A stretch of 41,825 nucleotides of DNA from Thermocladium sp049965935 (GTDB taxonomy: Archaea; Thermoproteota; Thermoprotei; Thermoproteales; Thermocladiaceae). The DNA is taken from positions 1-41,825 of the forward strand of contig JBMFVP010000009.1 in assembly GCA_049965935.1 (NCBI GenBank), given 5' to 3'. The notes beneath the pieces were generated by a model. The model saw only the letters and a list, made by a program, of their open reading frames with translations, had not been told where the DNA came from and made no database searches. Position 1 is the stretch's first letter; each line of letters opens with the position of its first letter. This document shows, one piece after another, positions 1-8,832 of this stretch. The position numbers and the translations under genes are program-made.

Positions 1-716
1 CATCGCCTCCCCTACTTTACCCCACGCACGTCACGCTTAGGTACTTCATGGAGGCATTGGGGCAATCAGTTCCGTATATAGTGACCAGTATAGTGGTGGG
101 GCTGGTAGCCGCAAGCATATCAACGATCTTCGCCGGCGCAGCCTCTTATATAATGGCCAAGCGTCGATCATATGGAACCTTGCTTCTCTCTATTTATTTA
201 TACTCGCTTCCAGCCACTAGCTTTATTTTTCCATTATTCATATTCGCATCGAATGTCGGTCTAATCAATACTTGGTGGATACTAATGATGGCTACCCCCA
301 TCTTCACCATAACTATGGTGGCTTGGACGATGTTCAATATATATCAAGATGTGCCGGAGGTATTCGAGGAGATAGCTCAAATAGAGGGCGCATCATCGAC
401 TTACATATTATTCCGGCTCATAATGCCTATAACTATGGGGAGCTGGGCGGCATCCTTCATATTATCCTTCATCTTTAACTGGCATTTATTGTTTTACCCG
501 CTCGTGTTGACCGAGACTCCTTGGCAATTTAATTTCCCGCCAACAGGAGCACAGACGGTCACGATATTCGCCGCATTAGCTATAGGGAATCAGGTAGTGG
601 AGTGGGGCCTCCTCGCCTCCGCAGCCTTAATAGTGGCCCTACCAGTCATGGTGCTCAGCTACATAGTCATGGGCAGATTACTGCGAGGATTCAGCTTCGG
701 CGGAGTCAAGGGTTAA
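1..716 (+). CDS. ABC sugar-type transporter permease (MalG-like), 5' end outside window
   Basis: This is an inner-membrane permease subunit of a carbohydrate-type ABC importer. The frame is open to the left edge of the window, and the residues before the first ATG (position 48) look like family sequence, so I treat the gene as cut by the window and not as starting at 48. Several hydrophobic helices are visible. The cytoplasmic EAA loop that docks on the ATPase is clear (EEIAQIEGASS, then LIMP). The C-terminus is intact with a TAA stop. A matching ATPase lies 1.4 kb downstream on the opposite strand and could be its partner, but that pairing is inferred. Family call is firm; the substrate is unknown. 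Confidence 0.85.
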   Translation, partial: SPPLLYPTHVTLRYFMEALGQSVPYIVTSIVVGLVAASISTIFAGAASYIMAKRRSYGTLLLSIYLYSLPATSFIFPLFIFASNVGLINTWWILMMATPIFTITMVAWTMFNIYQDVPEVFEEIAQIEGASSTYILFRLIMPITMGSWAASFILSFIFNWHLLFYPLVLTETPWQFNFPPTGAQTVTIFAALAIGNQVVEWGLLASAALIVALPVMVLSYIVMGRLLRGFSFGGVKG

Positions 717-729
717 AGAATCCCCACCA

Positions 730-1560
730 TTAGGACTTCAACTCATTCAAAATAATACTGCCCATCGCCTTAACATTGGAATTAGGGGAATCCAATAATG
801 CATGCGCAGCCAGAAATAAAACGCCATTCTCAGCATAGAACCTGGCCTCACTCCATGGATCCCCCGAGAAAAGCGTTCCCCATAGAGACTTATCCAGATC
901 TGGTCCTCTTAATTCCAAGTCAAATCGCCGCCGCATAAATACATCGCCGGAGACAATATTACTCCCCACCTCTCTACGAGTGATGTCCTCCCTACGATTC
1001 ACATTAATAAATTGATGCGACATGCCTCTCCTCGACGCATTGAGCAGCGAGACCATTGGTAATGCCCTGTATATATCGGTCACCTTACTTCTGCCCCATT
1101 TACGCATCAAATCGATTAATTTAATGCCTATGGGAACCTTAATTGCCATAACGGCCTCCAGGGCCCCATTAGGCAATATGAATGTAGCCACATCCGAATC
1201 CTCCACCGCATCCAGTAATTGCCTTAATGCGTTATAGGTTATATAGGGCATATCATTAGGCAGAATCAAGGCCACATCGCCCTTGCATACCTTAAGGCCG
1301 GCCGCTATGCCGCCCAAGGGTCCCCTAGGCTCCTCATCCATCACGAACCTAGCCCTCAAAAAATTGCCGTAAATGGATGCCTTAGCCCAATCATTAATTG
1401 CAATCACCACGTCATTAGAGACCCCCATCACCGCCTCGTATGCCTTACTGATCATTGGCCTACCATCAATTAAGTAAAGCGCCTTATCAATATATGGTTC
1501 CCCAGGCACTTGGAAGCGCCTAGATAATCCACCGCTTAATATTATTGAACAGGGCTGCAT
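730..1560 (-). CDS. MobA-like nucleotidyltransferase (molybdenum cofactor guanylyltransferase family)
   Basis: The protein begins with the nucleotide-binding signature SIILSGGLSRRF, followed by a conserved Lys (DKALYLIDGRP). It has EEPRGPLGGI near residue 75 and an NDMPYI metal-site motif, all typical of MobA/GlmU-type NTP transferases. MobA proper attaches GMP to molybdopterin. The frame extends 24 codons further upstream into hydrophobic, un-family-like sequence. I chose the ATG at 1560 because MQPCSIIL is the usual beginning and an AT-rich TATA-like stretch (about 1580-1590) lies 25 bases upstream. At 277 residues it is longer than a bare MobA domain; the last 90 residues look like an extra C-terminal domain of unknown role. 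It is third in an operon-like row after an ABC ATPase and an HD hydrolase. Confidence 0.75.
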   Translation of the reverse strand: MQPCSIILSGGLSRRFQVPGEPYIDKALYLIDGRPMISKAYEAVMGVSNDVVIAINDWAKASIYGNFLRARFVMDEEPRGPLGGIAAGLKVCKGDVALILPNDMPYITYNALRQLLDAVEDSDVATFILPNGALEAVMAIKVPIGIKLIDLMRKWGRSKVTDIYRALPMVSLLNASRRGMSHQFINVNRREDITRREVGSNIVSGDVFMRRRFDLELRGPDLDKSLWGTLFSGDPWSEARFYAENGVLFLAAHALLDSPNSNVKAMGSIILNELKS

Positions 1561-1624
1561 TATTTCATAGCGCACTAATTGGAATAAAACTATTATGATG
1601 AAGGTTAACACTCCAGGAATACAT

Positions 1625-2152
1625 TTAGGCATCCGTGCATGAATTGATTATTGCCTTAACCTCGGCTGCCGCATTATCATTTAAGTAATCAAGCATTGAC
1701 TCAACCGCCTTAGAATAGTAGGTTATAAGCGATTCAACATCCTCTCCCCGCTCCTTGTACCTACATGCACGGAGAAGAGTGGCTAATTTATCGCTGATCA
1801 TCACGATACGAGCCTCCCCACTAATTCCCTCTGAGTACTCTTGGAATTCCTTGCCTAACCCTAATTCATTTGCCACGCCCCGCTCTAATTCACGCCAATA
1901 ATCCATATTTATCTCCCTCACTTCCCTAACAACGTCACCCAACCTATGCTCTGCAACATCATGAATCAAGGCAAGTAATGCAGCCTTTCCAGCATCTAGG
2001 CCCGAGGCCCTAGCCAACTTAATCGCTATGTAAGCAGTGAGAAGCGTATGACTACACACGGTTTCAGGATCGGGAATGCCCCTATTCACCCAACCTATCC
2101 TAGGTAGGCGACATAATGCATCTATTACCCTAGGCAATTCTTCCAGCTTCAT
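1625..2152 (-). CDS. HD-domain hydrolase (YfbR/5'-nucleotidase-like)
   Basis: This is a 175-residue HD-superfamily phosphohydrolase. Metal-binding residues are visible as H35 (CSHTLL), H64-D65 (LIHDVAEH) and D121 (ISDKLA), in the order H...HD...D. YfbR-type members hydrolyse deoxynucleoside 5'-monophosphates. The substrate here cannot be read from sequence. Its ATG overlaps the TAA of the upstream ABC ATPase gene by one base (2152), so the two are almost certainly co-transcribed and translationally coupled. Length and domain coverage are normal for a stand-alone HD protein. Confidence 0.85.
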   Translation of the reverse strand: MKLEELPRVIDALCRLPRIGWVNRGIPDPETVCSHTLLTAYIAIKLARASGLDAGKAALLALIHDVAEHRLGDVVREVREINMDYWRELERGVANELGLGKEFQEYSEGISGEARIVMISDKLATLLRACRYKERGEDVESLITYYSKAVESMLDYLNDNAAAEVKAIINSCTDA

Positions 2153-3261
2153 TAAGTGGACTGGGATGGTTTATTTAAAACATTAATGCCGGTCTCCTTA
2201 TCAAACACCTTTATCTTATTGGATAAAGCAGCGATAAACACCTTCTCATCTCTAGGAATGGGAGCGGAAGCCGAAATCCTTAACGTGTTCCCCCCAATAT
2301 CAACCACTATTGTGAATTTCCCCCCTGCATACTCGCTTATCTTGACGACGCCCCACCCCAGGGGAGTCTCGCCGGGCGCTAGTGATTCGTCTTTTCTAAT
2401 ATTCATGTCCTCCGGCCGCACGCCTAGAACCGCTGCCTTAATGTCAATGGGAAACGGCAGTTTAATTAATAGGTCCCCAGCCTTGAATGCGCCATCTTGA
2501 ACTATTCCATCTATTAGATTTATCTCCCCAACTAAGTTAGCTATTGATAAATTGGCTGGCTTATCATATAGATCCATTGGAACTCCTATTTGATTTATCT
2601 TGCCATTAAATATAACGCCAGCCCTATCGGCTAGGCTTAACATGTCGGCAGGATCATGGCTGACCAAAATCGATGTTATGCCAAACTTCTTATGTATATC
2701 CTTAACCAATGCACGAGCGGTGGCGCGCAGCCTCGCATCCAGATTGCTAAATGGCTCATCCAGCAGTAATACTTTAGGTTCCTTAACTAATGCGCGCGCC
2801 AGCGCCACCCTCTGTTGCTGGCCCCCTGATAATTGCCTTGGATATCTATCCAGTACCTTATCTATCTCAAGCATTTTTGCCACCTCCATTACCTTTTTAT
2901 TAATGGTTTCCCGAGGCACCTTCTTTATCTTGAGGGGAAAGGCTATATTATCGAAGGCCTTCATATGGGGATAAAGAGCCCAATTCTGAAACACCATGCC
3001 GACGTCCCGCTTATTGGGGGGAATGAATATTTTCTTGGAGGCCGACGCAACTAATTTATCTCCTATCCATACATCCCCATCCGTAGGCTCCTCTAGGCCA
3101 GCTATCAATCTAAGCGTGGTCGTTTTACCACCGCCACTGGGGCCCAGCACTACGAAGAATTCCTCGGACCTTATTTCAAGAGTTATATGATCCAACGCGA
3201 CAACGGTCTTCTTGCCCTTCCCAAAAATCTTAGTCACATTATCCAGCAATACCTTAACCAC
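2152..3261 (-). CDS. ABC transporter ATPase (MalK/UgpC/GlcV type)
   Basis: This is the ATP-hydrolysing subunit of an ABC importer of the carbohydrate/oligopeptide type. It shows Walker A GPSGGGKT (40-47), a Q-loop in VFQNWALYPHM, signature LSGGQQQR (144-151), Walker B LLLDEP (165-170), and the switch His in LVSHDP (H202). A C-terminal TOBE-like domain runs from about 235 to 369, as in MalK and GlcV (369 residues is the normal length). A TATA-like element (about 3281-3290) lies 24 bases before the ATG, so this is the first gene of its operon. The permease at the left edge is convergent, not co-directional, so the pairing with it is only likely. Confidence 0.93.
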   Translation of the reverse strand: MVKVLLDNVTKIFGKGKKTVVALDHITLEIRSEEFFVVLGPSGGGKTTTLRLIAGLEEPTDGDVWIGDKLVASASKKIFIPPNKRDVGMVFQNWALYPHMKAFDNIAFPLKIKKVPRETINKKVMEVAKMLEIDKVLDRYPRQLSGGQQQRVALARALVKEPKVLLLDEPFSNLDARLRATARALVKDIHKKFGITSILVSHDPADMLSLADRAGVIFNGKINQIGVPMDLYDKPANLSIANLVGEINLIDGIVQDGAFKAGDLLIKLPFPIDIKAAVLGVRPEDMNIRKDESLAPGETPLGWGVVKISEYAGGKFTIVVDIGGNTLRISASAPIPRDEKVFIAALSNKIKVFDKETGINVLNKPSQST

Positions 3262-3489
3262 GCGCTGCTCGCTCCTCTCTATTAATAAAGCTTACCTTAA
3301 AATGCTTATAATAATTACACAAATTAAACCCTCCAGTGAATAGATGCACCATGAAGGAGCAACTTCAAGAAAAACATCGTAAACCTCATCATATATTAGT
3401 TTTCGTCGATTCTTAACCGACCCCCTCCTCCAGAACGCAAACCATCAATTTTACCCTCTCATAGATGGCGAGGCTAATTGTTTTTTATC

Positions 3490-3510
3490 TAAAAACTCCT
3501 TGATAAAGGA
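3490..3510 (-). terminator. Possible terminator after the XPD helicase gene
   Basis: Reading the minus strand past the stop at 3519, a 5-bp stem (TCCTT/AAGGA, loop of 4) is followed by GTTTTT and then more A/T. Archaeal termination mainly needs T-runs, so the T-tract is the better evidence. The rest of 3262-3518 holds the ATPase promoter and nothing else I recognise. Confidence 0.35.
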
Positions 3511-3518
3511 TTAGATGA

Positions 3519-5384
3519 TTAAGTTCCTACGTTGAATGTCTTGGCGTCGCTCAATAAATCCGTTAGATTCTCCACTATCTTTACATTATCCACGTAATTC
3601 CTTAATTCATTAAATAATGCCTTGTTTTGGGCGAATCTATCATCCATGAGAACCACGTAAACCCTATCCTTCTCCGACCTAATTCCCCTACCTATTGCTT
3701 GCTTCACCTTTATCAATGCATTCCATGTATATGTTATGTGCCAAGCCAATTGCTTGTCACCTATCTTAGCATGTAGATTATTCATTAGTAATTTAAGAAA
3801 ATCACTGGGTTCGGGGTAGGGCACTCCAACTATGGCTATCATTCCTATTATATTTCTATCACCAACTCTAAACTCTATGCCCTCTATTAACTTGCCGCCG
3901 GCTACTCCCAGAATTAATTGATGGGGATCCGCCTTAACCTTATCCATAACTGTATCTATTGATGTAGTGGAGAGCTCTGTTATTACGTTACGCACATGTA
4001 TGTACTTCCTGACCCTCTTCATCATGTCATAAGATGGGAACACCGCCAATAAGCCTGCATGCGTTAATTTAAATAATGACTCTATAGAATCGGCAATTTT
4101 AGCATACATTGATTCATCCCTCATGGAGTACTTAGTGGTGACTTCAGGATAAATGGTTACCCGTATATTATCTACGCTTATGTACTCCTTCAGGGGAATC
4201 CTGATCAGCCTATAATCATCGCGAAGCCCCAGCATTAGCCGCATGTACTCCACGGGGGGCAATGATCCACTCATCAATATGTACTTATTAACCCTCCTAA
4301 ACACGTCTTCGCTGACGATTGATGGATCAAGCAATTTGCTTAGAATGGCATCGCCCTCCTCGCTGGGTCTATAGAATAATCCACGGCCCTGGAGCCTAGT
4401 TATTATGAATGAGTAGAAATCAAGCACCTCCGAGAGGGGGGATGAGAAGAATTGAAGACCCTTGGATCGCTTTCCCTGCATTATATCGGCATATATGGCC
4501 TTCAGGGTATCCATATCATCAAAGTACGGCAATACATCGGATGCATCTATATGTATCTCACGGGATGAGTCCTCCTCATTTATCGCCTTCTCTCTAAGCT
4601 TCCTAAACATGGTTAGGAGGGTTTTAAGCGTGGACAACGCCTTAGCCCTCACCTCCTCATCGCTTACATACTGCTTGACCTCGCTTATGGAGGACCTAAC
4701 CATGTACTCAGTTAACTGAACGGTGTTTAGATCTATTATAGATGAGGGGAGGTTATGAACCTCATCCACTATCAGCACCGAATTGCCTAGATCCAGCTCT
4801 ATTGTCTCAGGCTTGCTTAATGCAAAGAGGTAATAATAGGATAATATTACTAGCCTAGCCTTATCTATGAGCATCCTCGAGGAATCATAAGGACAAAGAC
4901 CCGCGCCGCAAAACATCTTCACGTAGCTAGTGGGCGAGGTGAATTGATTACCCTTGATTAGGGATTCCGGGACTCCCTTCATTGTCCTCTCATAATATGG
5001 GCACTCATGATTGTTCTTCAAGTAATTACATTCCATTAGAAAGTCCTTATATGTCAATTTCCTAGATGAGGTGAGGCAACACATGTCGGCCCTATTCCTA
5101 ATCATGACGAACGGCACCGAAATGCCCCTCCTCTCGAGGAGTCTACCTATCTCCCTGATGGGGGCCTGTGCCTGGTTCTTGGTTCTTACGAGGTAAATTA
5201 TCTTGAGGTCCCTATCCACTGCGTATGATAATGCAGCAGCTAATGCGGCCGCCGTCTTCCCGACGCCTGTTGGCGCCTCCATTATCACGCTGAGGCCCTC
5301 ACTTAATGAGTAGAGAATCGAATTAATCAGCTTCTCCTGAGGCTTCCTTAGGGAATCATATGGGAAATACTGCATTGACTTCAA
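3519..5384 (-). CDS. xpd: XPD/Rad3-type Fe-S DNA helicase
   Basis: This is a superfamily 2 ATP-dependent 5'-3' DNA helicase of the XPD/Rad3/DinG group, acting in DNA repair. Visible motifs are Walker A APTGVGKT (37-44), DEVH box (207-210), motif IV-VI elements including AGGKLIEGIEF, and the arginine finger region QAIGRGIRS. The iron-sulphur domain between Walker A and DEVH has C102/C103, C119, C128 and C164 as candidate ligands, with C159 extra. At 621 residues it is somewhat longer than the roughly 550-residue Sulfolobus and Thermoplasma XPDs. A TTTTTTAAA stretch (5412-5420) about 32 bases upstream is a plausible promoter. It appears to be a single-gene transcript. Confidence 0.93.
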   Translation of the reverse strand: MKSMQYFPYDSLRKPQEKLINSILYSLSEGLSVIMEAPTGVGKTAAALAAALSYAVDRDLKIIYLVRTKNQAQAPIREIGRLLERRGISVPFVMIRNRADMCCLTSSRKLTYKDFLMECNYLKNNHECPYYERTMKGVPESLIKGNQFTSPTSYVKMFCGAGLCPYDSSRMLIDKARLVILSYYYLFALSKPETIELDLGNSVLIVDEVHNLPSSIIDLNTVQLTEYMVRSSISEVKQYVSDEEVRAKALSTLKTLLTMFRKLREKAINEEDSSREIHIDASDVLPYFDDMDTLKAIYADIMQGKRSKGLQFFSSPLSEVLDFYSFIITRLQGRGLFYRPSEEGDAILSKLLDPSIVSEDVFRRVNKYILMSGSLPPVEYMRLMLGLRDDYRLIRIPLKEYISVDNIRVTIYPEVTTKYSMRDESMYAKIADSIESLFKLTHAGLLAVFPSYDMMKRVRKYIHVRNVITELSTTSIDTVMDKVKADPHQLILGVAGGKLIEGIEFRVGDRNIIGMIAIVGVPYPEPSDFLKLLMNNLHAKIGDKQLAWHITYTWNALIKVKQAIGRGIRSEKDRVYVVLMDDRFAQNKALFNELRNYVDNVKIVENLTDLLSDAKTFNVGT

Positions 5385-5479
5385 CGGCTCAATAAGATGC
5401 GGATTATCATGTTTTTTAAACCTTCTGCATAAATTGAGGAACCAATCACTGAACTAGTCCTAATACGTGAGGTTCTTTC

Positions 5480-5980
5480 TTACTTTATGATTAATTCATT
5501 ATCAGCCACGTAATTAATTATTATGGATGCTTGATCAGGAGGGAGACGTGGGAGACCGCGGCCACGACCACAAAGCAACTCATCTAACTCGCTAGAGTAA
5601 TAATTAACGATGAGCGATAGATTATTTCTAAGCCTTATGGGGGAGCGGCACTCTAGGATTAATGGAATTACGAGAAGGGAACCACTGACGCTCCTCAATA
5701 TGTGGCTTAATCCGGCGTCTCCCATAATTATTCCCCTATACTTCCTGCCCATGAATAGTGATTTTATTATGAGGGATACGCTGGACTCATCCGGTAACAC
5801 TCCTCTAGCCGAGTCTCCCCGTATCAATATGTACTTATTGATATCAGGGAAAACAAGATAAACATTCACATCCCGACGAGACTCGCGTGAGGCTAGGATT
5901 GCTCCCTGTATGAATCTTGAGTGGATGCCGGGCTCTTTCATTACTCTATTAATTGATGTGAGCAAGATGAAGTTACGCAT
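5480..5980 (-). CDS. TrmY-like (DUF358, SPOUT) RNA methyltransferase candidate
   Basis: The first 80 residues follow the layout of TrmY, the archaeal SPOUT enzyme that methylates N1 of pseudouridine 54 in tRNA. MRNFILLTS is followed by RESRRDVNVYLVF, a short basic strand, GDSARGVLPDESS, IIKSLF and a GIIMGDAGL strand. The C-terminal half is divergent: I do not see the usual GDHxG loop that holds S-adenosylmethionine, nor the terminal HxNHCI-like segment, so activity is uncertain. The ATG at 5980 lies two bases beyond the SRP54 stop codon, which implies translation from the SRP54 transcript. A GTG start at 5986 overlapping that stop is the alternative. The family call rests on motif memory and is moderate. 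Confidence 0.5.
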   Translation of the reverse strand: MRNFILLTSINRVMKEPGIHSRFIQGAILASRESRRDVNVYLVFPDINKYILIRGDSARGVLPDESSVSLIIKSLFMGRKYRGIIMGDAGLSHILRSVSGSLLVIPLILECRSPIRLRNNLSLIVNYYSSELDELLCGRGRGLPRLPPDQASIIINYVADNELIIK

Positions 5981-5982
5981 GA

Positions 5983-7311
5983 TCACTGCTTCATGAATTT
6001 ACCTAGGCGACGCTGGCTCCTCTTTAGCTCTCCTACCATTTTCTTCATTAATTCATACTGCTTTATTAATTCCCTCACATCGCGAGGCGTCGTTCCAGAG
6101 CCTATCGCTATTCTCCTGATCCTAGATGCATCCAATAGATTTGGATCCATTAGTTCCTCCCTAGTCATCGACCGCATTATAGCCAACCAACGCCTCATCC
6201 TGACCTGGGCATCCTCAAGCTGATCATCGTTTAGGCTCCTCATGGGAGCCGGCAACATCGTCATGGGCAGCATCTGAAGCAGTTTGCTGAGGGGGCCTAG
6301 CTTCGTCATGGACTCCAATTGCTTCATGAAGGTAAGTAAATTGAATTTACCCTCGCTTAACTCCGTTAATACTTGATTCTCCTCCTCTATTGACTTCATT
6401 CTCTCCAGCAACTCATCTAGGTTACCCATGCCCAAGAGGCGTTGAACGAATTTCCTAGCATTGAATAACTCAACGTCCTCCAGGTACTCGCCGCTGCCGA
6501 TGAATTTTATCTTGGCGCCCGTTCTAATTACTGAAGTGAGCGCCCCGCCTCCCCTGGACGTGCTATCCATCTTAGTCAGGAAAATGGAGTTTATCGGTAC
6601 ATTTCTATTAAATGCCTCCGCCTGAGCAGCGGCTTGCTTACCCATTGTTGCATCTATTACGAGTATAACCTCATCCGGCTTAACTGCATCATATATCCTC
6701 TTGATCTCATCCATTAATTCCTCCTCATTCCTATGCCTACCTGCAGTATCTATTATTATTATATCGACCTTCTCCTGCCTCATCTTCTCAAGCCCCTTAA
6801 TAGCGGTATTCACAGCATCACGAGAGTCTGGATCCACATGGAAAGGCAAATTCAACTTCTCCGCTAATTGCCTTAATTGATCATGAGCGCCCGGCCTTAT
6901 TGTGTCGGTCTCTATTAACCCAACTCTGTACCCCTTCCTAGAGAACCAGTAACCCATCTTACCTGCAGACGTCGTCTTGCCGCTTCCCTCAGTCCCAACC
7001 AGCAGAATAACGTAGGGCCGCTTAGTTATTGTGATGCTGGGCTCGGCGTCTCCGCCCATCAGTGAGATCAATTTATTATAAATCAAGTAAAGCAAGTAAT
7101 CCTTACTTGATACCCCAGATGGGGCCTCCTCCTTCCTGAACTCCTCCTCTATGGATCTAGTGAACTCATAAACGAGTTTCACATCCACGTCTGCCTTAAT
7201 TAAAGCCCGCTGCAGCTCCTTCATTACCTCCCGGAGCATTTCTTCATCTATGTGGCTTGACCCCTTTATTCTATCAACTAGCCTACTCAATGAATCCATT
7301 AAGTCCTTCAT
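5983..7311 (-). CDS. srp54: Signal recognition particle 54 kDa GTPase (SRP54)
   Basis: SRP54 binds signal peptides and 7S RNA and delivers ribosomes to the membrane through its GTPase contact with FtsY. The N domain (1-90) is helical. G1 is GTEGSGKT (106-113), the insertion-box region has DTIRPGAHDQL, G3 is DTAGRH, and G4 is TKMD followed by the SRP-typical SRGGGALT. From about 295 onward the M domain is methionine-rich (several Met in QMLPMTMLPAPM) and ends in a basic tail. The length of 442 is normal. It starts 12 bases after the KaiC-like gene and is followed directly by the TrmY-like gene, so the three likely form an operon. Confidence 0.97.
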   Translation of the reverse strand: MKDLMDSLSRLVDRIKGSSHIDEEMLREVMKELQRALIKADVDVKLVYEFTRSIEEEFRKEEAPSGVSSKDYLLYLIYNKLISLMGGDAEPSITITKRPYVILLVGTEGSGKTTSAGKMGYWFSRKGYRVGLIETDTIRPGAHDQLRQLAEKLNLPFHVDPDSRDAVNTAIKGLEKMRQEKVDIIIIDTAGRHRNEEELMDEIKRIYDAVKPDEVILVIDATMGKQAAAQAEAFNRNVPINSIFLTKMDSTSRGGGALTSVIRTGAKIKFIGSGEYLEDVELFNARKFVQRLLGMGNLDELLERMKSIEEENQVLTELSEGKFNLLTFMKQLESMTKLGPLSKLLQMLPMTMLPAPMRSLNDDQLEDAQVRMRRWLAIMRSMTREELMDPNLLDASRIRRIAIGSGTTPRDVRELIKQYELMKKMVGELKRSQRRLGKFMKQ

Positions 7312-7323
7312 GTGGTCACCGCA

Positions 7324-8262
7324 TCAATAGGACTGCTCGTATTGGTACTGGGGCTGATACTGGGCCGCCAATACTTGGGATAATTTACCCCTTATAAGTA
7401 TTCCATATGGCTCATATATATCGAAGGCCAGCTTAATTGGTTGAACCTTCATCCACCTCATCTTCCTGATATACATGACCCTATATATCTCATGCGTTCT
7501 CTCGTCCTCATATAGATGCATTATTATAACTCCACTGGCCAAGTATTCCTCGACGCCGAATCTGCTTATTTTAGTGGTCTCCCCTGTGGGTATCTCGGAT
7601 GTTATGAGCGTGGTGACGTCCTTCAACTTCTTCAAATTAAACACTAATTCACGCATATACTCCCTTATCCATAGAACATCTTGGTGACTGGTTATGAGCA
7701 GCGGCGCTATTGGATCAATCACTACTCTCTGGGCATTATACTTCCTAACGGTCTCCACAAGTATTTTAGCTATGTTCTTGGGATCAATGGATAACTTATC
7801 ATCATTAGCATAGAGCCTGAAGTGTGTTCGGAAATCATGCATTATTAACTTGTTTTGCTGCTCGTATGGCTCTAGATTCCACCCAAGCGCATCTTGAACG
7901 CCTCGCTTAACGTCCTCGCTTGGCTCATCAACTGTTATGTATATGCCCGTCTCTCCCATGTCGGCTCCCGTCTTTAGGAATTGAAGGCTAAAGATGGTCT
8001 TGCCCATCCCGGCCTCTCCAGCGACCAAATATACCTCCCCCTTCTTTAACCCGCCCTGCAAAATGTATGTATCTAGGTACTGAATGCCGGTGGGGGTCCT
8101 ATCAGCATATGGACTATAGCTATACATGGTGGAGGCATATGGATCATAATAATTATTGCTGTAGTAATTACTATCGTAGTAAGTCGGCTGAGTGGCGGGT
8201 GCGCTTGAATAATCATATCCATTGCCATTATCCTGTGATGCACGTAAACTCCTTATATTCAT
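7324..8262 (-). CDS. KaiC-like RecA-superfamily ATPase with Tyr-rich tails
   Basis: This is a single-domain KaiC/RadA-like ATPase. The core (about 57-300) starts with the KaiC-type TGIQYLD...GGLKKGEVYLVAG, has Walker A GEAGMGKT (82-89) and a Walker B strand RVVIDPIAPLL, and ends with a beta-hairpin rich in aromatic residues. Archaeal single-domain KaiC homologues are often signalling or motility-associated ATPases, but the role here is unknown. Unusually, residues 16-52 contain 12 tyrosines with many Asn/Ser/Pro, and the last 14 residues are again Tyr/Gln-rich (QYQPQYQYEQSY). It is the first gene before SRP54; a TATA-like TTATATC lies about 25 bases upstream of the ATG. Confidence 0.85.
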   Translation of the reverse strand: MNIRSLRASQDNGNGYDYSSAPATQPTYYDSNYYSNNYYDPYASTMYSYSPYADRTPTGIQYLDTYILQGGLKKGEVYLVAGEAGMGKTIFSLQFLKTGADMGETGIYITVDEPSEDVKRGVQDALGWNLEPYEQQNKLIMHDFRTHFRLYANDDKLSIDPKNIAKILVETVRKYNAQRVVIDPIAPLLITSHQDVLWIREYMRELVFNLKKLKDVTTLITSEIPTGETTKISRFGVEEYLASGVIIMHLYEDERTHEIYRVMYIRKMRWMKVQPIKLAFDIYEPYGILIRGKLSQVLAAQYQPQYQYEQSY

Positions 8263-8337
8263 TTGAATCTAATTCAGATATAATACCTTTTTATACTTAT
8301 CCAAAATGTGTATTAATGAATAGAATATAATTAGTCC

Positions 8338-8727
8338 TCAATAGGTTGAGGGCTCGGGCTCTGTTGTTGAGGGCTCCATCTTCAACAATAAATTAAGCGT
8401 CTCCTTCATTGCATTGCTTAATTCCTTGTTCGAATTAACTTCGTCTAGCTCAAAGCAATTATTGAAGATTGTGTTCACGAACTTAGTCATAATATCCTTA
8501 GGCACAGCAGTTAAGGCAGTCCTATATAGGGCGGGTAAGTCATTCCTTATGAAGGCTATTAAATCATCGACTTTCCTCCAAGAGTCTTCGCTGTTCTTTA
8601 TTGAATCCACAAAAACATCAATGGCATACCGCTTATCCGTATCCAATTTACTGAAGTCCATGGATGCATACGACCTATTCAGGCAGTACCTAACAAACCT
8701 ATATAGCACGGGATTCATCTTACTCAT
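8338..8727 (-). CDS. Small helical protein of unknown function
   Basis: I do not recognise this family. The 129-residue product is predicted mostly helical and mixed-charge, with no signal peptide, membrane segment or metal motif. Its last 15 residues form a Pro/Thr/Glu-rich tail (EPSTTEPEPSTY). A TATA-like CATAATAAGG sits about 28 bases before the ATG, so it has its own promoter. Codon use and composition match the neighbours, and a frame of this length with a well-placed promoter supports a real gene. It may be related in function to the next small helical gene upstream, but no shared motif is visible. Confidence 0.6.
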   Translation of the reverse strand: MSKMNPVLYRFVRYCLNRSYASMDFSKLDTDKRYAIDVFVDSIKNSEDSWRKVDDLIAFIRNDLPALYRTALTAVPKDIMTKFVNTIFNNCFELDEVNSNKELSNAMKETLNLLLKMEPSTTEPEPSTY

Positions 8728-8832
8728 GAGAAGACAATTAAGAACCCCTTATTATGCTTTCCTAAAGCCATTACCGGCGCTGAGCAGCATCCCCTAATAC
8801 CATTCACATGAACCTAGAAAAAGCCGCAAAAT

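Noticed and set aside
730..3261. Reading the ABC ATPase, HD and MobA-like genes as a molybdate-uptake operon
   Set aside because: The ATPase is of the MalK/sugar type with a TOBE-like domain and no ModA/ModB-like gene is present; the permease at the left edge is also of the sugar type.
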